Below, piece by piece: positions 40,153 through 48,603 of a stretch of 64,000 nucleotides of DNA. Positions within the stretch are counted from its first letter, which is position 1. Each line of letters starts with the position of its first letter. The stretch covers positions 1,557,501 through 1,621,500 of the forward strand of contig NZ_CP060131.1 in NCBI RefSeq assembly GCF_014235185.1. Reading direction: 5' to 3'. This DNA comes from Pseudonocardia petroleophila (GTDB lineage: Bacteria > Actinomycetota > Actinomycetes > Mycobacteriales > Pseudonocardiaceae). Both the position numbers and the translations under genes were made by a program. Under the pieces are notes generated by a model, which made no database searches, had not been told where the DNA came from, and saw only the letters and a list, made by a program, of their open reading frames with translations.

Positions 40153-40764
40153 GTGCAGGTCACCCCGCTGACGCCCGACCGGCTGGCCGTCGAGGTCGTG
40201 GGGCTCGTCGACGCCCGGCCGGGCCGGGTGCGCCTGGCCGTCGACGGCCCGCCCCCGACGCACCCGGAGGTGCTCGCCGGGCAGGTCGCCGAGGACCTGC
40301 GGACGCGCGGGCGGGCCGCGGTGGTGGTGGCCGCGGCCGACTACCTGCGGCCCGCGTCGGTGCGGCTGGAGCACGGCCGCGAGGACCCCGACGAGCTCCT
40401 CGACGGCTGGCTCGACGACGCCGGGCTGCGCCGCGAGGTCCTCGACCCGGCGGCGTCGACGGGCCGGGTGCTGCCGCGCCTGTGGGACGCCGCGGCCGAC
40501 CGCGCGTTCCGCGACGGCTACACCCGGCTCCCGCCCGGCGGGGTCGTGATCGTGGCCGGCGCGCTGCTGCTGGGTCGCGGGCTGCCGTTCGACCTCGCGG
40601 TGCACCTGCGGATGGGCCCGGCCGCGCTGGCCAGGAGGCTGCCGGAGTCGGAGCACTGGACGCTGCCCGCCCACGCCCGGTACGCCGCAGAGCGCGACCC
40701 GGCGGGCCACGCGGACCTGCTGGTGCTGGCCGATCACCCCGACCGGCCGGCGGTGCAGCGGTGA
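40153..40764 (+). CDS. Uridine-kinase-like protein with a lost P-loop
   Basis: 203 residues from a GTG. The overall order resembles actinobacterial uridine kinase-like P-loop proteins: VRLAVDGPPPTHPEVLAG at the N-terminus, VVVAAADYLRPASVRLEHGREDPDELLDGWLDDAGLRREVLDP, RDGYTRLPPGGVVIVAGALLLGRGLPFDLAVHL, and RYAAERDPAGHADLLVLADHPDRP at the C-terminus. Where relatives have a GPPxAGKTT Walker A loop, this protein has GPPPTHPE with no Lys or Ser/Thr, so phosphate binding is unlikely. It may be a pseudoenzyme. It lies 3 bases after the DUF2630 gene. Confidence 0.7.
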   Translation: MQVTPLTPDRLAVEVVGLVDARPGRVRLAVDGPPPTHPEVLAGQVAEDLRTRGRAAVVVAAADYLRPASVRLEHGREDPDELLDGWLDDAGLRREVLDPAASTGRVLPRLWDAAADRAFRDGYTRLPPGGVVIVAGALLLGRGLPFDLAVHLRMGPAALARRLPESEHWTLPAHARYAAERDPAGHADLLVLADHPDRPAVQR

Positions 40765-40895
40765 TCGGCTACCGCTCGGCGACGCCACGGTCGTGCTCGG
40801 CGATCAGGTCTCGGACCCGTAACGGTCCCGGGGAGGGCCTCGGCCTGGAGACCGGCGGGCCACGGGGCCTCGGAGGAGGCCCGTAGATGATGTTG

Positions 40896-40978
40896 TGGGC
40901 GAGGAGGGAGTTGAACCCTCACGTCCTTTCGGACACACGGACCTGAACCGTGCGCGTCTGCCATTCCGCCACTCGCCC
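40896..40978 (-). tRNA. tRNA-Leu (CAG anticodon)
   Basis: Read on the minus strand, GGGCGAG opens the acceptor stem and CTCGCCC closes it. The D-loop region is TGGCGGAATGGCAGACGC, the anticodon loop is GGTTCAGGT with anticodon CAG, a long variable arm GTCCGAAAGGAC marks the class II tRNA, and the T-arm is GAGGGTTCAACTCCCTC. CCA is not encoded. The position beside fhaA matches the tRNA-Leu at the same locus in mycobacteria. Confidence 0.95.
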
Positions 40979-41113
40979 TGGCAGGAGGAAAGCTAGCACG
41001 GGCGGGCGCACCCCCCGTCGCAGACCCCCGCATCGGGGGGCGGCACTCTGGGGGGTAGCACAGATACGATCGGTGCTGTCAGCAACACGCCGTCGTGAAC
41101 GGAGGAAGATCGG

Positions 41114-42364
41114 TTGGGCCGCGTCGGAAGGTTCGAGCGCCGTCTACAAGGGATGGTGGGCGACGCTTTCGCACGGGTTTTCGGTGGCAGCGTCGTACCC
41201 CAGGAGGTCATGCAGGGGCTGCTCCGGGAAGCCGAGGACCACATCGAGCAGTTGGCGGGGGGACGGCTCCTGGCGCCGAACCGCTACACCGTGCTGCTCG
41301 GGCCCGCCGATTTCGATCGCATGGCCGGTGACACCGCGCAGATCGTGGACTCGCTGTCGAGTTACGTCACCGAACAACTCGCCGACCAGGGATGGGACAC
41401 CTACGGCGAGGTCGTAGTCTTTCTGGAGCGCTCCGATGCGCTGCACACGGGACAGTTCCGCACCCGCTCGTCCGTGGACCCCGACGCTTCCCGTCAGGAC
41501 GCCACTCGAGCACGCGACGCAGGAGAAGCACCCATGAGCCAGCAACCGGGCCACCCCGAGGAGAACGGGCAGTACGGCTACGACCGTCCCGCCCCCGGCG
41601 GATACGGGCAGCAGACGTACGCCCCTCCCGCCTACGACCAGCGCCAGGGGGGGTACGACCAGGGCGAGCAGCCCCCGCAGGGCTACGGCCAGCAGGCGGG
41701 CGCCCCGGGCACCCCCGACCCCTACGGCCAGCAGGGCTACGGCCAGCAGCAGGGCTACGGGCAGCAGGGCGGCGCCCCCGACCCCTACGGCCAGCAGGGC
41801 TACGGCCAGCAGGGCGGCTACGGGCAGCAGCAGGGCTACGACCAGGGCTACGGCCAGCAGCAGGGCTACGCGGGGCAGCAGCCCGGCTACGGCCAGCCCG
41901 GATACGACCAGGGCTACGGGCAGCAGCAGGGCTACGGCCAGCAGGGTTACGACCAGGGTTACGGCCAGCAGCAGGGCTACGGCCAGCAGGGCTACGACCA
42001 GGGCTACGGCCAGCAGCAGGGCTACGGCCAGCAGGGCTACGACCAGGGCTACGGCCAGCAGGGTTACGGCCAGCAGGGCTACTCCGCCACGCTGAGCCTC
42101 GACGACGGCTCGGGCCGCAACTACGAGCTGACCCAGGGCAGCCACGTGATCGGCCGCGGCCAGGAGTCGGCGTTCCGCCTTCCGGACACCGGCGTGTCGC
42201 GCCGTCATCTGGAGGTCAGCTGGGATGGTCAGTCGGCCACGCTCACCGACCTCGGCTCCACGAACGGCACCACCGTGAACGGCAACCCGGTGCAGACGTG
42301 GCAGCTCAACGACGGTGACGTGATCCGGGTCGGGCACTCGAGCCTGGTCTTCCGGACCCAGTAG
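41114..42364 (+). CDS. fhaA: FhaA: DUF3662 and FHA domain signalling protein
   Basis: 416 residues. The N-terminal DUF3662 domain (1 to about 125; [26 protein letters not shown]) is followed by a long Gly/Tyr/Gln-rich linker (about 145-325) and a C-terminal FHA domain with the phosphothreonine-binding signature ([33 protein letters not shown]). In mycobacteria FhaA binds the phosphorylated pseudokinase MviN and helps control peptidoglycan synthesis. The start is TTG with GGAGG 8 bases upstream, as the family's N-terminus demands. First gene of the fhaA-fhaB-pstP-rodA-pbpA-pknA-pknB operon. Confidence 0.95.
   Translation: MGRVGRFERRLQGMVGDAFARVFGGSVVPQEVMQGLLREAEDHIEQLAGGRLLAPNRYTVLLGPADFDRMAGDTAQIVDSLSSYVTEQLADQGWDTYGEVVVFLERSDALHTGQFRTRSSVDPDASRQDATRARDAGEAPMSQQPGHPEENGQYGYDRPAPGGYGQQTYAPPAYDQRQGGYDQGEQPPQGYGQQAGAPGTPDPYGQQGYGQQQGYGQQGGAPDPYGQQGYGQQGGYGQQQGYDQGYGQQQGYAGQQPGYGQPGYDQGYGQQQGYGQQGYDQGYGQQQGYGQQGYDQGYGQQQGYGQQGYDQGYGQQGYGQQGYSATLSLDDGSGRNYELTQGSHVIGRGQESAFRLPDTGVSRRHLEVSWDGQSATLTDLGSTNGTTVNGNPVQTWQLNDGDVIRVGHSSLVFRTQ
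41683..42081. repeat. Low-complexity repeat array in fhaA
   Basis: Imperfect tandem units built from GGCTACGGCCAGCAG and GGCTACGACCAG, encoding [11 protein letters not shown] and GYDQ. A longer unit of about 48 bp recurs several times between about 41905 and 42065. In-frame units allow length change by slippage. Confidence 0.9.
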
Positions 42365-42400
42365 TCACCGCACAAGACCCCAGAACGGAGTTCGCCGCGA

Positions 42401-42865
42401 GTGCCGGAGTTGGTGCTGCAGCTGACCAGGGCGGGCTTCCTCGCCCTCCTCTGGCTGTTCGTGCTGGTCGCGCTCCGGGTGGTGCGGTCGGATCTGTACG
42501 CCGCGTCCGGGCTCCGGTCGATGCTGCCCGGAGGCGGTCGGGCGGCGCCCCGCGGCGGGAGCCGGGGCCGCACGCCCCGGCAACTGCTCGTCACGGCGGG
42601 CGCGCTGGCGGGCACCCGGGTGTCGTTGGAGGACTCCCGGCCGATCCTCATCGGCCGGGCCGACGACTCCACCCTGGTGCTCGACGACGACTACGCCTCG
42701 ACCCGCCACGCACGCATCTCCCTGCAGGGAGAGGAGTGGTACGTCGAGGATCTCGGGTCGACGAACGGGACGTACCTCGACCGGGCTAAGGTCACCGGAC
42801 CCACCCGGGTCCCCCTGGGAGTCCCTGTCCGCATCGGCAAGACGGTGATCGAGCTCCGATCATGA
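42401..42865 (+). CDS. fhaB: FhaB/FipA: membrane-anchored FHA domain protein
   Basis: 154 residues from a GTG. One N-terminal membrane helix (about 5-28) is followed by a short basic linker and an FHA domain at 60-150 with IGRADDSTLVLDDDYASTRHARI and LGSTNGTYLD, the phosphothreonine pocket. In mycobacteria the equivalent (FipA) links PknA/PknB signalling with cell division. It lies between fhaA and pstP on the same strand. Confidence 0.94.
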   Translation: MPELVLQLTRAGFLALLWLFVLVALRVVRSDLYAASGLRSMLPGGGRAAPRGGSRGRTPRQLLVTAGALAGTRVSLEDSRPILIGRADDSTLVLDDDYASTRHARISLQGEEWYVEDLGSTNGTYLDRAKVTGPTRVPLGVPVRIGKTVIELRS

Positions 42866-42911
42866 ACCGGTTCCCTTCCGGGCCCGCCGACCGAGCCGCC
42901 GGAGCCGCCCG

Positions 42912-44240
42912 ATGACGCTGGTCCTGCGCTACTCGGCCCGCAGCGACCGCGGGCTCGTCCGGCAGAACAACCAGGACGCGGTCTACGCCGGTCCCCGGCT
43001 GCTGGCCCTCGCCGACGGCATGGGCGGTCACGCCGCGGGCGAGGTCGCCTCGTCCCTGGTGATCTCCGCGCTCGCCCCGCTCGACGAGGACGACCCCGGC
43101 GACGACCTGCTCCGCGAGCTGCGCGACGCCACCGTCGAGGGCAACGCCGCGATCACCCAGCACGTCCGCGACGCCCCCGACCTGGAGGGCATGGGCACCA
43201 CGCTCACCGCCATCCTGTTCGCGGGTTCGCGCCTGGGCCTGGTCCACATCGGCGACTCGCGCGCCTACCAGCTGCGCGGCGGCACCTTCACCCAGATCAC
43301 GAAGGACGACACGTTCGTCCAGTCGCTGATCGACGAGGGCCGGATCACCGAGGAGGAGGCGCACACGCACCCGCAGCGGTCGCTGCTGCTGCGCGCCATC
43401 ACCGGCCAGGACATCGACCCCTCGCTGACGATCCGCGAGGCCCGGGCGGGCGACCGCTACCTCCTGTGCTCCGACGGCCTGTCCGGCGTCGTGAGCGACG
43501 AGACGCTCGCCGACACGCTGCGCGGCTACCGCGACCCCCGCGAGTGCGCCGACCGGATGATCGACCTCGCCCTGCGCGGCGGCGGCCCCGACAACATCAC
43601 CTGCATCGTCGCCGACGTCCTCGACATCGAGTTCGGCGAGGACGCCCCGATCGTCGGCGGGGCGGCGGGCGACGGCCGCGACGACGACGTCGCGCGGCCC
43701 GACTCCTCGGCGGCGCGCGCCTCCGCCGCCACCATGACCCGGCCCGCGCCGCAGCGGACCGCCCCGGCCGCGCAGGCCCCGGCCGCGAAGCGCTCCCGCG
43801 CCCGGCTGCTGATCGCCGCGCTCGCGGTGCTGGTCGTGCTCGTCGGCGGCGGGCTGCTCGCCCGCATCTGGGTGCTCCAGCAGTACTACGTGGGCGCCGA
43901 CACCGACCGCGTCACGATCTTCCAGGGCGTGCAGGGCGACGTGCTGGGCGTTCCGCTGCACACCGTGGCCGAGCGCACCGACATCGCGCTCGACGACCTC
44001 ACCGAGTCCGACCGCTCCCTGGTCCGCGGCGGGATCGACGCGGCGGGCCTCGAGGGAGCGCAGGGCGTCGTCGAGCGGCTGCGCACGAAGATGCTCGCGC
44101 CCTGCCCGGCCCCCACCGCGCAGACGCCCGAGACCGCGCTCGTCCCGACGCTGCCCGACGTGACCTTCCCCGACTACGGCACCACTCCGCTGCCGAGCGT
44201 GCCGCCCGAGCCGGGGATCAACTGCCGGCCGGTGGGCTGA
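42912..44240 (+). CDS. pstP: PstP: PP2C-family Ser/Thr protein phosphatase
   Basis: 442 residues. The cytoplasmic PP2C domain (1 to about 240) has the metal-binding aspartates in SDRGLVRQNNQDAVY, LALADGMGGHAAGE, LCSDGLSGVVSDE and GGPDNITCIV. A juxtamembrane linker leads to a membrane helix (about 298-317, LLIAALAVLVVLVGGGLLA) and an extracytoplasmic tail of about 120 residues. It reverses PknA and PknB phosphorylation. The GTG of the next gene follows one base after its stop. Confidence 0.96.
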   Translation: MTLVLRYSARSDRGLVRQNNQDAVYAGPRLLALADGMGGHAAGEVASSLVISALAPLDEDDPGDDLLRELRDATVEGNAAITQHVRDAPDLEGMGTTLTAILFAGSRLGLVHIGDSRAYQLRGGTFTQITKDDTFVQSLIDEGRITEEEAHTHPQRSLLLRAITGQDIDPSLTIREARAGDRYLLCSDGLSGVVSDETLADTLRGYRDPRECADRMIDLALRGGGPDNITCIVADVLDIEFGEDAPIVGGAAGDGRDDDVARPDSSAARASAATMTRPAPQRTAPAAQAPAAKRSRARLLIAALAVLVVLVGGGLLARIWVLQQYYVGADTDRVTIFQGVQGDVLGVPLHTVAERTDIALDDLTESDRSLVRGGIDAAGLEGAQGVVERLRTKMLAPCPAPTAQTPETALVPTLPDVTFPDYGTTPLPSVPPEPGINCRPVG

Positions 44241-44241
44241 C

Positions 44242-45675
44242 GTGGTCGGGCTGGGCACGAAGGGCGGGGCGCGGGAACAGGCGGGCCCGCCGACCGGCCG
44301 CACGATCGAGCTCGTGCTGCTCGCGTTCGCCGCGGTGCTCGTCACCGGCGCGCTGATCCTCGTCGAGGCCAACCAGGAGCAGACGCTCACCATCGACCTG
44401 CTGCTCATCGGCGCGGCCTACCTGGCGCTGCTGGTGGCGGCCCACGTCGCCGTCCGGTGGCTCGCGCCGTACGCCGACCCGCTGATCCTGCCCGCGGTGG
44501 CCCTGCTCAACGGGCTGGGCCTGGTCATGATCTACCGGCTGGACCTGGCCAAGGCCGACCGCGCCGTCGCACTGGGCAACGACCTGCCGACGCTGCTGTG
44601 GCCGCGCCAGGTCGCGTGGACCGGCGTCGGGCTCGTCCTGTTCGTCGCCGTGCTGTGGATCGTGCGCGACCACCGCAAGCTCGCGGCGTACGCCTACACC
44701 GCCGGGTTCGCCGGGCTGATCCTGCTCGCGCTGCCGGGCGTGCTGCCGTCGTCGATCTCCGAGGTCAACGGCGCGAAGATCTGGCTGCGCCTGGGCATCT
44801 TCTCCATCCAGCCCGGCGAGTTCGCGAAGATCCTGCTGATCATCTTCTTCGCGGCGTTCCTCGTGCAGAAGCGCGACCTGTTCTCCACCGCGGGGCGCCG
44901 CTTCCTGGGCATGGAGCTCCCCCGCGCCCGGGACCTCGCACCGCTGCTCGTGGCGTGGGCGTTCTCGGTCGGGGTGCTCGTGCTCGAACGCGACCTCGGC
45001 ACGTCGCTGCTGTTCTTCGGGATCGTCCTGGTGCTGCTCTACACCGCCACCGAGCGCGTCTCGTGGCTGCTCATCGGGCTGTCCTTCTTCGCCGCCGGCG
45101 GGATCGTCGCCTACCAGCTGTTCGGACACGTCCGCACCCGCGTGCAGGTCTGGATCGACCCCTTCGCCGACTTCGACGGCGCCGGCTTCCAGATCGGGCA
45201 GGCGCTGTTCGGCCTGGGCACCGGCGGGCTCGGCGGCACGGGGCTGGGCGCGGGCCGCCCGGAGCTGGTGCCGTTCGCCGAGAGCGACTTCATGCTGTCC
45301 TCGCTCGGCGAGGAGCTCGGCCTGATCGGCCTCGCCGCGATCATGGTCATCTACCTGGTGCTGATCACCCGCGGCCTGCGCAGCGCGCTCGCCGTGCGCG
45401 ACAGCTTCGGCAAGCTGCTGGCCACCGGGCTCGCGTTCACCCTCGCCCTGCAGGTGTTCATCGTCGCGGGCGGGGCGTCGAAGCTGATCCCGCTGACCGG
45501 CCTGACGCTGCCGTTCCTGTCCTACGGCGGCAGCTCCCTGGTCGCCAACTACGCGCTGGTGGCGCTGCTGCTGCGGGTGTCCAACGCCGCCCGCGCGCCG
45601 CTCCCCCGCCGCCCGGCCACGCCGCTGCCGCCCATCGCGGAGGCCGGCACCGAGCTGGTGGAGCGGCCCTCATGA
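44242..45675 (+). CDS. rodA: RodA/FtsW-family (SEDS) peptidoglycan glycosyltransferase
   Basis: 477 residues with about 12 membrane helices. The SEDS signatures are present: the catalytic-region WLRLGIFSIQPGEFAKILLIIFFA, LERDLGTSLLFFGIVLVLLYTATERVSWL, and FIVAGGASKLIPLTGLTLPFLSYGGSSLVANYALVALLLRVSN. It polymerises lipid II glycans and pairs with the transpeptidase PbpA encoded next. Position in the pknAB locus identifies it as the RodA member. Confidence 0.95.
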   Translation: MVGLGTKGGAREQAGPPTGRTIELVLLAFAAVLVTGALILVEANQEQTLTIDLLLIGAAYLALLVAAHVAVRWLAPYADPLILPAVALLNGLGLVMIYRLDLAKADRAVALGNDLPTLLWPRQVAWTGVGLVLFVAVLWIVRDHRKLAAYAYTAGFAGLILLALPGVLPSSISEVNGAKIWLRLGIFSIQPGEFAKILLIIFFAAFLVQKRDLFSTAGRRFLGMELPRARDLAPLLVAWAFSVGVLVLERDLGTSLLFFGIVLVLLYTATERVSWLLIGLSFFAAGGIVAYQLFGHVRTRVQVWIDPFADFDGAGFQIGQALFGLGTGGLGGTGLGAGRPELVPFAESDFMLSSLGEELGLIGLAAIMVIYLVLITRGLRSALAVRDSFGKLLATGLAFTLALQVFIVAGGASKLIPLTGLTLPFLSYGGSSLVANYALVALLLRVSNAARAPLPRRPATPLPPIAEAGTELVERPS

Positions 45676-45688
45676 TCGGTCCCCGGCT

Positions 45689-47167
45689 GTGAACACTCCC
45701 GTCCGCCGCATCGCGATCGCCGTGATGGCGATGATCCTGCTGCTCATGGCCAACCTCACCTACGTCCAGGTGGTCAAGGCCGGCGACTACCGCACCGACC
45801 AGCGCAACCAGCGCGTCCTGCTCGCGGAGTACTCGCGCCAGCGCGGGCAGATCAGCGCGCAGGGCGGGCAGGTGCTCGCCCGCAGCGTCGAGACCGAGGG
45901 GCAGTACCCCTACCAGCGCGAGTACCCCGACGGGCCGGCGTTCGCGTCCGTCACCGGGTACTACTCGCTGGTCTACAGCGCGGGCGGCCTGGAGCGCGCG
46001 GCCAACGACGTGCTCAACGGCAGCGACGACCGGCTGTTCACCCGCCGCCTGTCCGACCTGATCACCGGCCGGGACCCGAGCGGCGGCAACGTCGTCACCA
46101 CGATCGACCCGGCGGTGCAGCAGGCCGCCTACGACGCGCTGTCCGACGCCGGCTACACCGGTGCGGTCGTGGCGCTGCAGCCGGCCACCGGCGCGATCCT
46201 CGCGATGGCCTCGACGCCGTCCTACGACCCGAACCCGCTGGCCGCGCAGAGCGCGCAGACCCAGCAGGACGCCTGGGCGGAGTACACCTCGGCCGAGCCG
46301 CCGCAGCTCACCAACCGCGCGATCCAGGAGATCTACCCGCCCGGGTCGACCTTCAAGCTGATCGACGTCGCCGCGGCGCTGGAGAGCGGCCGCTACACCC
46401 CGGACAGCCAGCTCACCGCCGCGTCCAGCATCACCCTCGCCGACACCGCCACGCCGCTGCAGAACTTCAACGGCAACGCCTGCGGCACCGCGGCGACCGC
46501 GTCGCTGCGCGAGGCCCTGCAGCGCTCCTGCAACACCGCGTTCGCCGAGCTCGCCCAGCAGCTCGGCGAGCAGGCCATCCGCGACCAGGCCGAGGCGTTC
46601 GGGATCGGCACCGAGGACCTCGCCATCCCGATGGGCGTCGTCCCGTCCACGATCGGCGACATCGAGAGCACCGCGGCCCTGCAGCAGACGAGCATCGGAC
46701 AGCGCGACGTCGCGCTCACCCCGCTGCAGAACGCGATGATCGTCGCCGCCATCGCCAACGACGGGCGCCTGATGGCCCCGTACCTGATCTCGGAGATCCA
46801 GGGCCAGGACCTGGAGACCCTCGACACCACCCAGCCCGACCAGCTCGGCCAGTCGGTGAGCCCCGCCGTCGCGCAGACGCTCACCGACCTGATGGTCAAC
46901 AACGAGAACAGCTACCAGGGCGCCGGCAAGATCCGCGGCGTCCAGATCGCGGCCAAGACCGGCACCGCCGAGCACGGCACCGACCCCAAGTCGACGCCGC
47001 CGCACGTCTGGTACGTCGCCTTCGCGCCAGCGGAGAACCCGCAGGTCGCGGTCGCGGTACTGGTGGAGTCCGGGGGCGACCGCAACAACCTGGCCGCCAC
47101 CGGCGGGGCCGTGGCGGCCCCGATCGGCCGGGCCGTGATCGGCGCGGCGCTGCGGGGGTCCCAGTGA
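45689..47167 (+). CDS. pbpA: PbpA: class B penicillin-binding protein
   Basis: 492 residues from a GTG. A single N-terminal membrane helix (about 6-26) is followed by the dimerisation domain and the transpeptidase domain. Active-site motifs: Ser in PPGSTFKLI (SxxK), SCN in LQRSCNTAF, and KTG in [10 protein letters not shown]. It cross-links peptidoglycan with RodA. Mature extracytoplasmic part is about 465 residues, normal for the mycobacterial-type PbpA. It ends within a short tandem-repeat tract leading to pknA. Confidence 0.96.
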   Translation: MNTPVRRIAIAVMAMILLLMANLTYVQVVKAGDYRTDQRNQRVLLAEYSRQRGQISAQGGQVLARSVETEGQYPYQREYPDGPAFASVTGYYSLVYSAGGLERAANDVLNGSDDRLFTRRLSDLITGRDPSGGNVVTTIDPAVQQAAYDALSDAGYTGAVVALQPATGAILAMASTPSYDPNPLAAQSAQTQQDAWAEYTSAEPPQLTNRAIQEIYPPGSTFKLIDVAAALESGRYTPDSQLTAASSITLADTATPLQNFNGNACGTAATASLREALQRSCNTAFAELAQQLGEQAIRDQAEAFGIGTEDLAIPMGVVPSTIGDIESTAALQQTSIGQRDVALTPLQNAMIVAAIANDGRLMAPYLISEIQGQDLETLDTTQPDQLGQSVSPAVAQTLTDLMVNNENSYQGAGKIRGVQIAAKTGTAEHGTDPKSTPPHVWYVAFAPAENPQVAVAVLVESGGDRNNLAATGGAVAAPIGRAVIGAALRGSQ

Positions 47168-47221
47168 CGGGATGCGCAGTGACGGGGTGCGCAGTGACGG
47201 GGCGCGCAGTGATCGGCGGGC
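47162..47221. repeat. 15-bp tandem repeats between pbpA and pknA
   Basis: Three copies of CAGTGACGGGGTGCG (one base varying) and a decayed fourth span the pbpA stop and the region before the pknA start. In the pknA frame they would encode RSDG-type units, if an upstream ATG (47172) is used. Confidence 0.85.
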
Positions 47222-47225
47222 TCCG

Positions 47226-48497
47226 GTGAGGGCGTTCGCGGCCGGGGTGCTCATCGCCGACCGGTACCAGCTCGACCGGCGCATCGCCGTCGGCGGGATG
47301 GGCGAGGTCTGGGAGGCCTCCGACACCCGGCTCGGGCGCAGCGTGGCCGTCAAGGTGCTGCGGCCGGAGCTCTCCGACGACGAGGAGTTCCTGCACCGGT
47401 TCCGGATCGAGGCGCGCACGGTGGCGTCGCTGGACCACACCGGCATCGCCGCGGTGCACGACTACGGCGAGGACGACCCGTCCGACAGCGGACGGCGCAC
47501 GGCCTACCTGGTGATGGAGCTGGTGCGCGGGGAGCCGCTGTCGGCGGTCATCGCCCGCGGCCCGATCGACACCGCCGAGACGCTGCGGATCATCGAGGAG
47601 ACCGCCCGCGCGCTGCAGGCCGCGCACGAGCGCGGGTTCGTGCACCGCGACGTCAAGCCGGGCAACATCCTCGTCCGCACCGACGGCCTCATCAAGATCA
47701 CCGACTTCGGCATCGCGAAGGCCGCCGACGCCGTGCCGGTCACGCGTTCGGGCATGGTGATGGGCACCGCCCACTACATCGCCCCCGAGCAGGCCAGCGG
47801 CGCCGAGGCCGGGCCGGCGGGCGACGTCTACTCGCTCGGGATCGTCGGCTACGAGTGCCTCGCCGGGCACCGGCCGTTCCGCGCCGACAGCGCCGTGGCC
47901 GTCGCGATGATGCAGGTGCGCGACGAACCGCCGCCGCTGCCGGACACGATCCCGCTGAAGGCCCGCGAGCTGATCGAGTCGGTGCTGGTCAAGGACCCGA
48001 CGCAGCGCTACGCCACCGGCGGGGAGTTCGCCGAGGCCGTGGCCGCCGTCCGGCGCGGCGAGGCGATGCCGGTGCCGTCCGGGTTCACACCGCACGGCGG
48101 GTCGGCCGCGGTGGAGCCCCGCACCCGCCGCACCGCGCCCGTGCCGCCGCCCGCGTTCACGCCCGACGAGCGGTACGCACCCGACCGGTACCGGGCCGAG
48201 GAGCCACAGGTCGCCCACGACGACGACGCGGACCTCTACATCGGCGACCAGCCCTACACACCCGCCCGCCGGCCCGCGCCGCCGACGGAACCGCTGCGGC
48301 TCCAGCCCACCGCCGGGCCGGGTCGGGGCCTGCTGATCGTCCTGTTCGTCCTGCTGACCGTCGCCGCGGTGGTGTTCGGCATCTTCGTGCTCCGCGCTCT
48401 CGGCGGGGGCGACCCCGGCGCAGGTGCGGGGATCCGGGTCGTGACGTCCGTGGGGGCGGCGTCCGCCGGAATGATCGACAACGGAGTCGTCCGGTGA
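47226..48497 (+). CDS. pknA: PknA: Ser/Thr protein kinase
   Basis: About 423 residues from the GTG giving VRAFAAGVL. Kinase domain at 12-275: Gly-rich loop [11 protein letters not shown], Lys43, catalytic Asp142 in [11 protein letters not shown], and APEQ. A Pro-rich juxtamembrane region, a membrane helix ([21 protein letters not shown]) and a short external tail follow, as in PknA. An ATG 54 bases upstream is in frame but lies in tandem repeats, so the shorter start is preferred. It phosphorylates cell division and wall enzymes; pknB follows. Confidence 0.94.
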   Translation: MRAFAAGVLIADRYQLDRRIAVGGMGEVWEASDTRLGRSVAVKVLRPELSDDEEFLHRFRIEARTVASLDHTGIAAVHDYGEDDPSDSGRRTAYLVMELVRGEPLSAVIARGPIDTAETLRIIEETARALQAAHERGFVHRDVKPGNILVRTDGLIKITDFGIAKAADAVPVTRSGMVMGTAHYIAPEQASGAEAGPAGDVYSLGIVGYECLAGHRPFRADSAVAVAMMQVRDEPPPLPDTIPLKARELIESVLVKDPTQRYATGGEFAEAVAAVRRGEAMPVPSGFTPHGGSAAVEPRTRRTAPVPPPAFTPDERYAPDRYRAEEPQVAHDDDADLYIGDQPYTPARRPAPPTEPLRLQPTAGPGRGLLIVLFVLLTVAAVVFGIFVLRALGGGDPGAGAGIRVVTSVGAASAGMIDNGVVR

Positions 48498-48603
48498 ACC
48501 CGCACAACCCGCCGACCGGCGCTCCACGGGTCGTCGGTACACCCCGGACGCACACCCCGCCCGGCATGATGACCTCGTCCACCCGAACCTCCCAGAGGGC
48601 GCG

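Noticed and set aside
40896..40978. tRNA-Leu as an integration site
   Set aside because: No duplicated tRNA 3' end or integrase was found within the window; the locus order on its right is the conserved core.
41065..41070. TACGAT as the -10 element of the fhaA operon
   Set aside because: It is a plausible hexamer about 45 bases before the TTG start, but no convincing -35 lies at the right distance.
41683..42081. CRISPR or non-coding repeat
   Set aside because: Repeats are multiples of three bases and lie wholly inside fhaA with a continuous reading frame.
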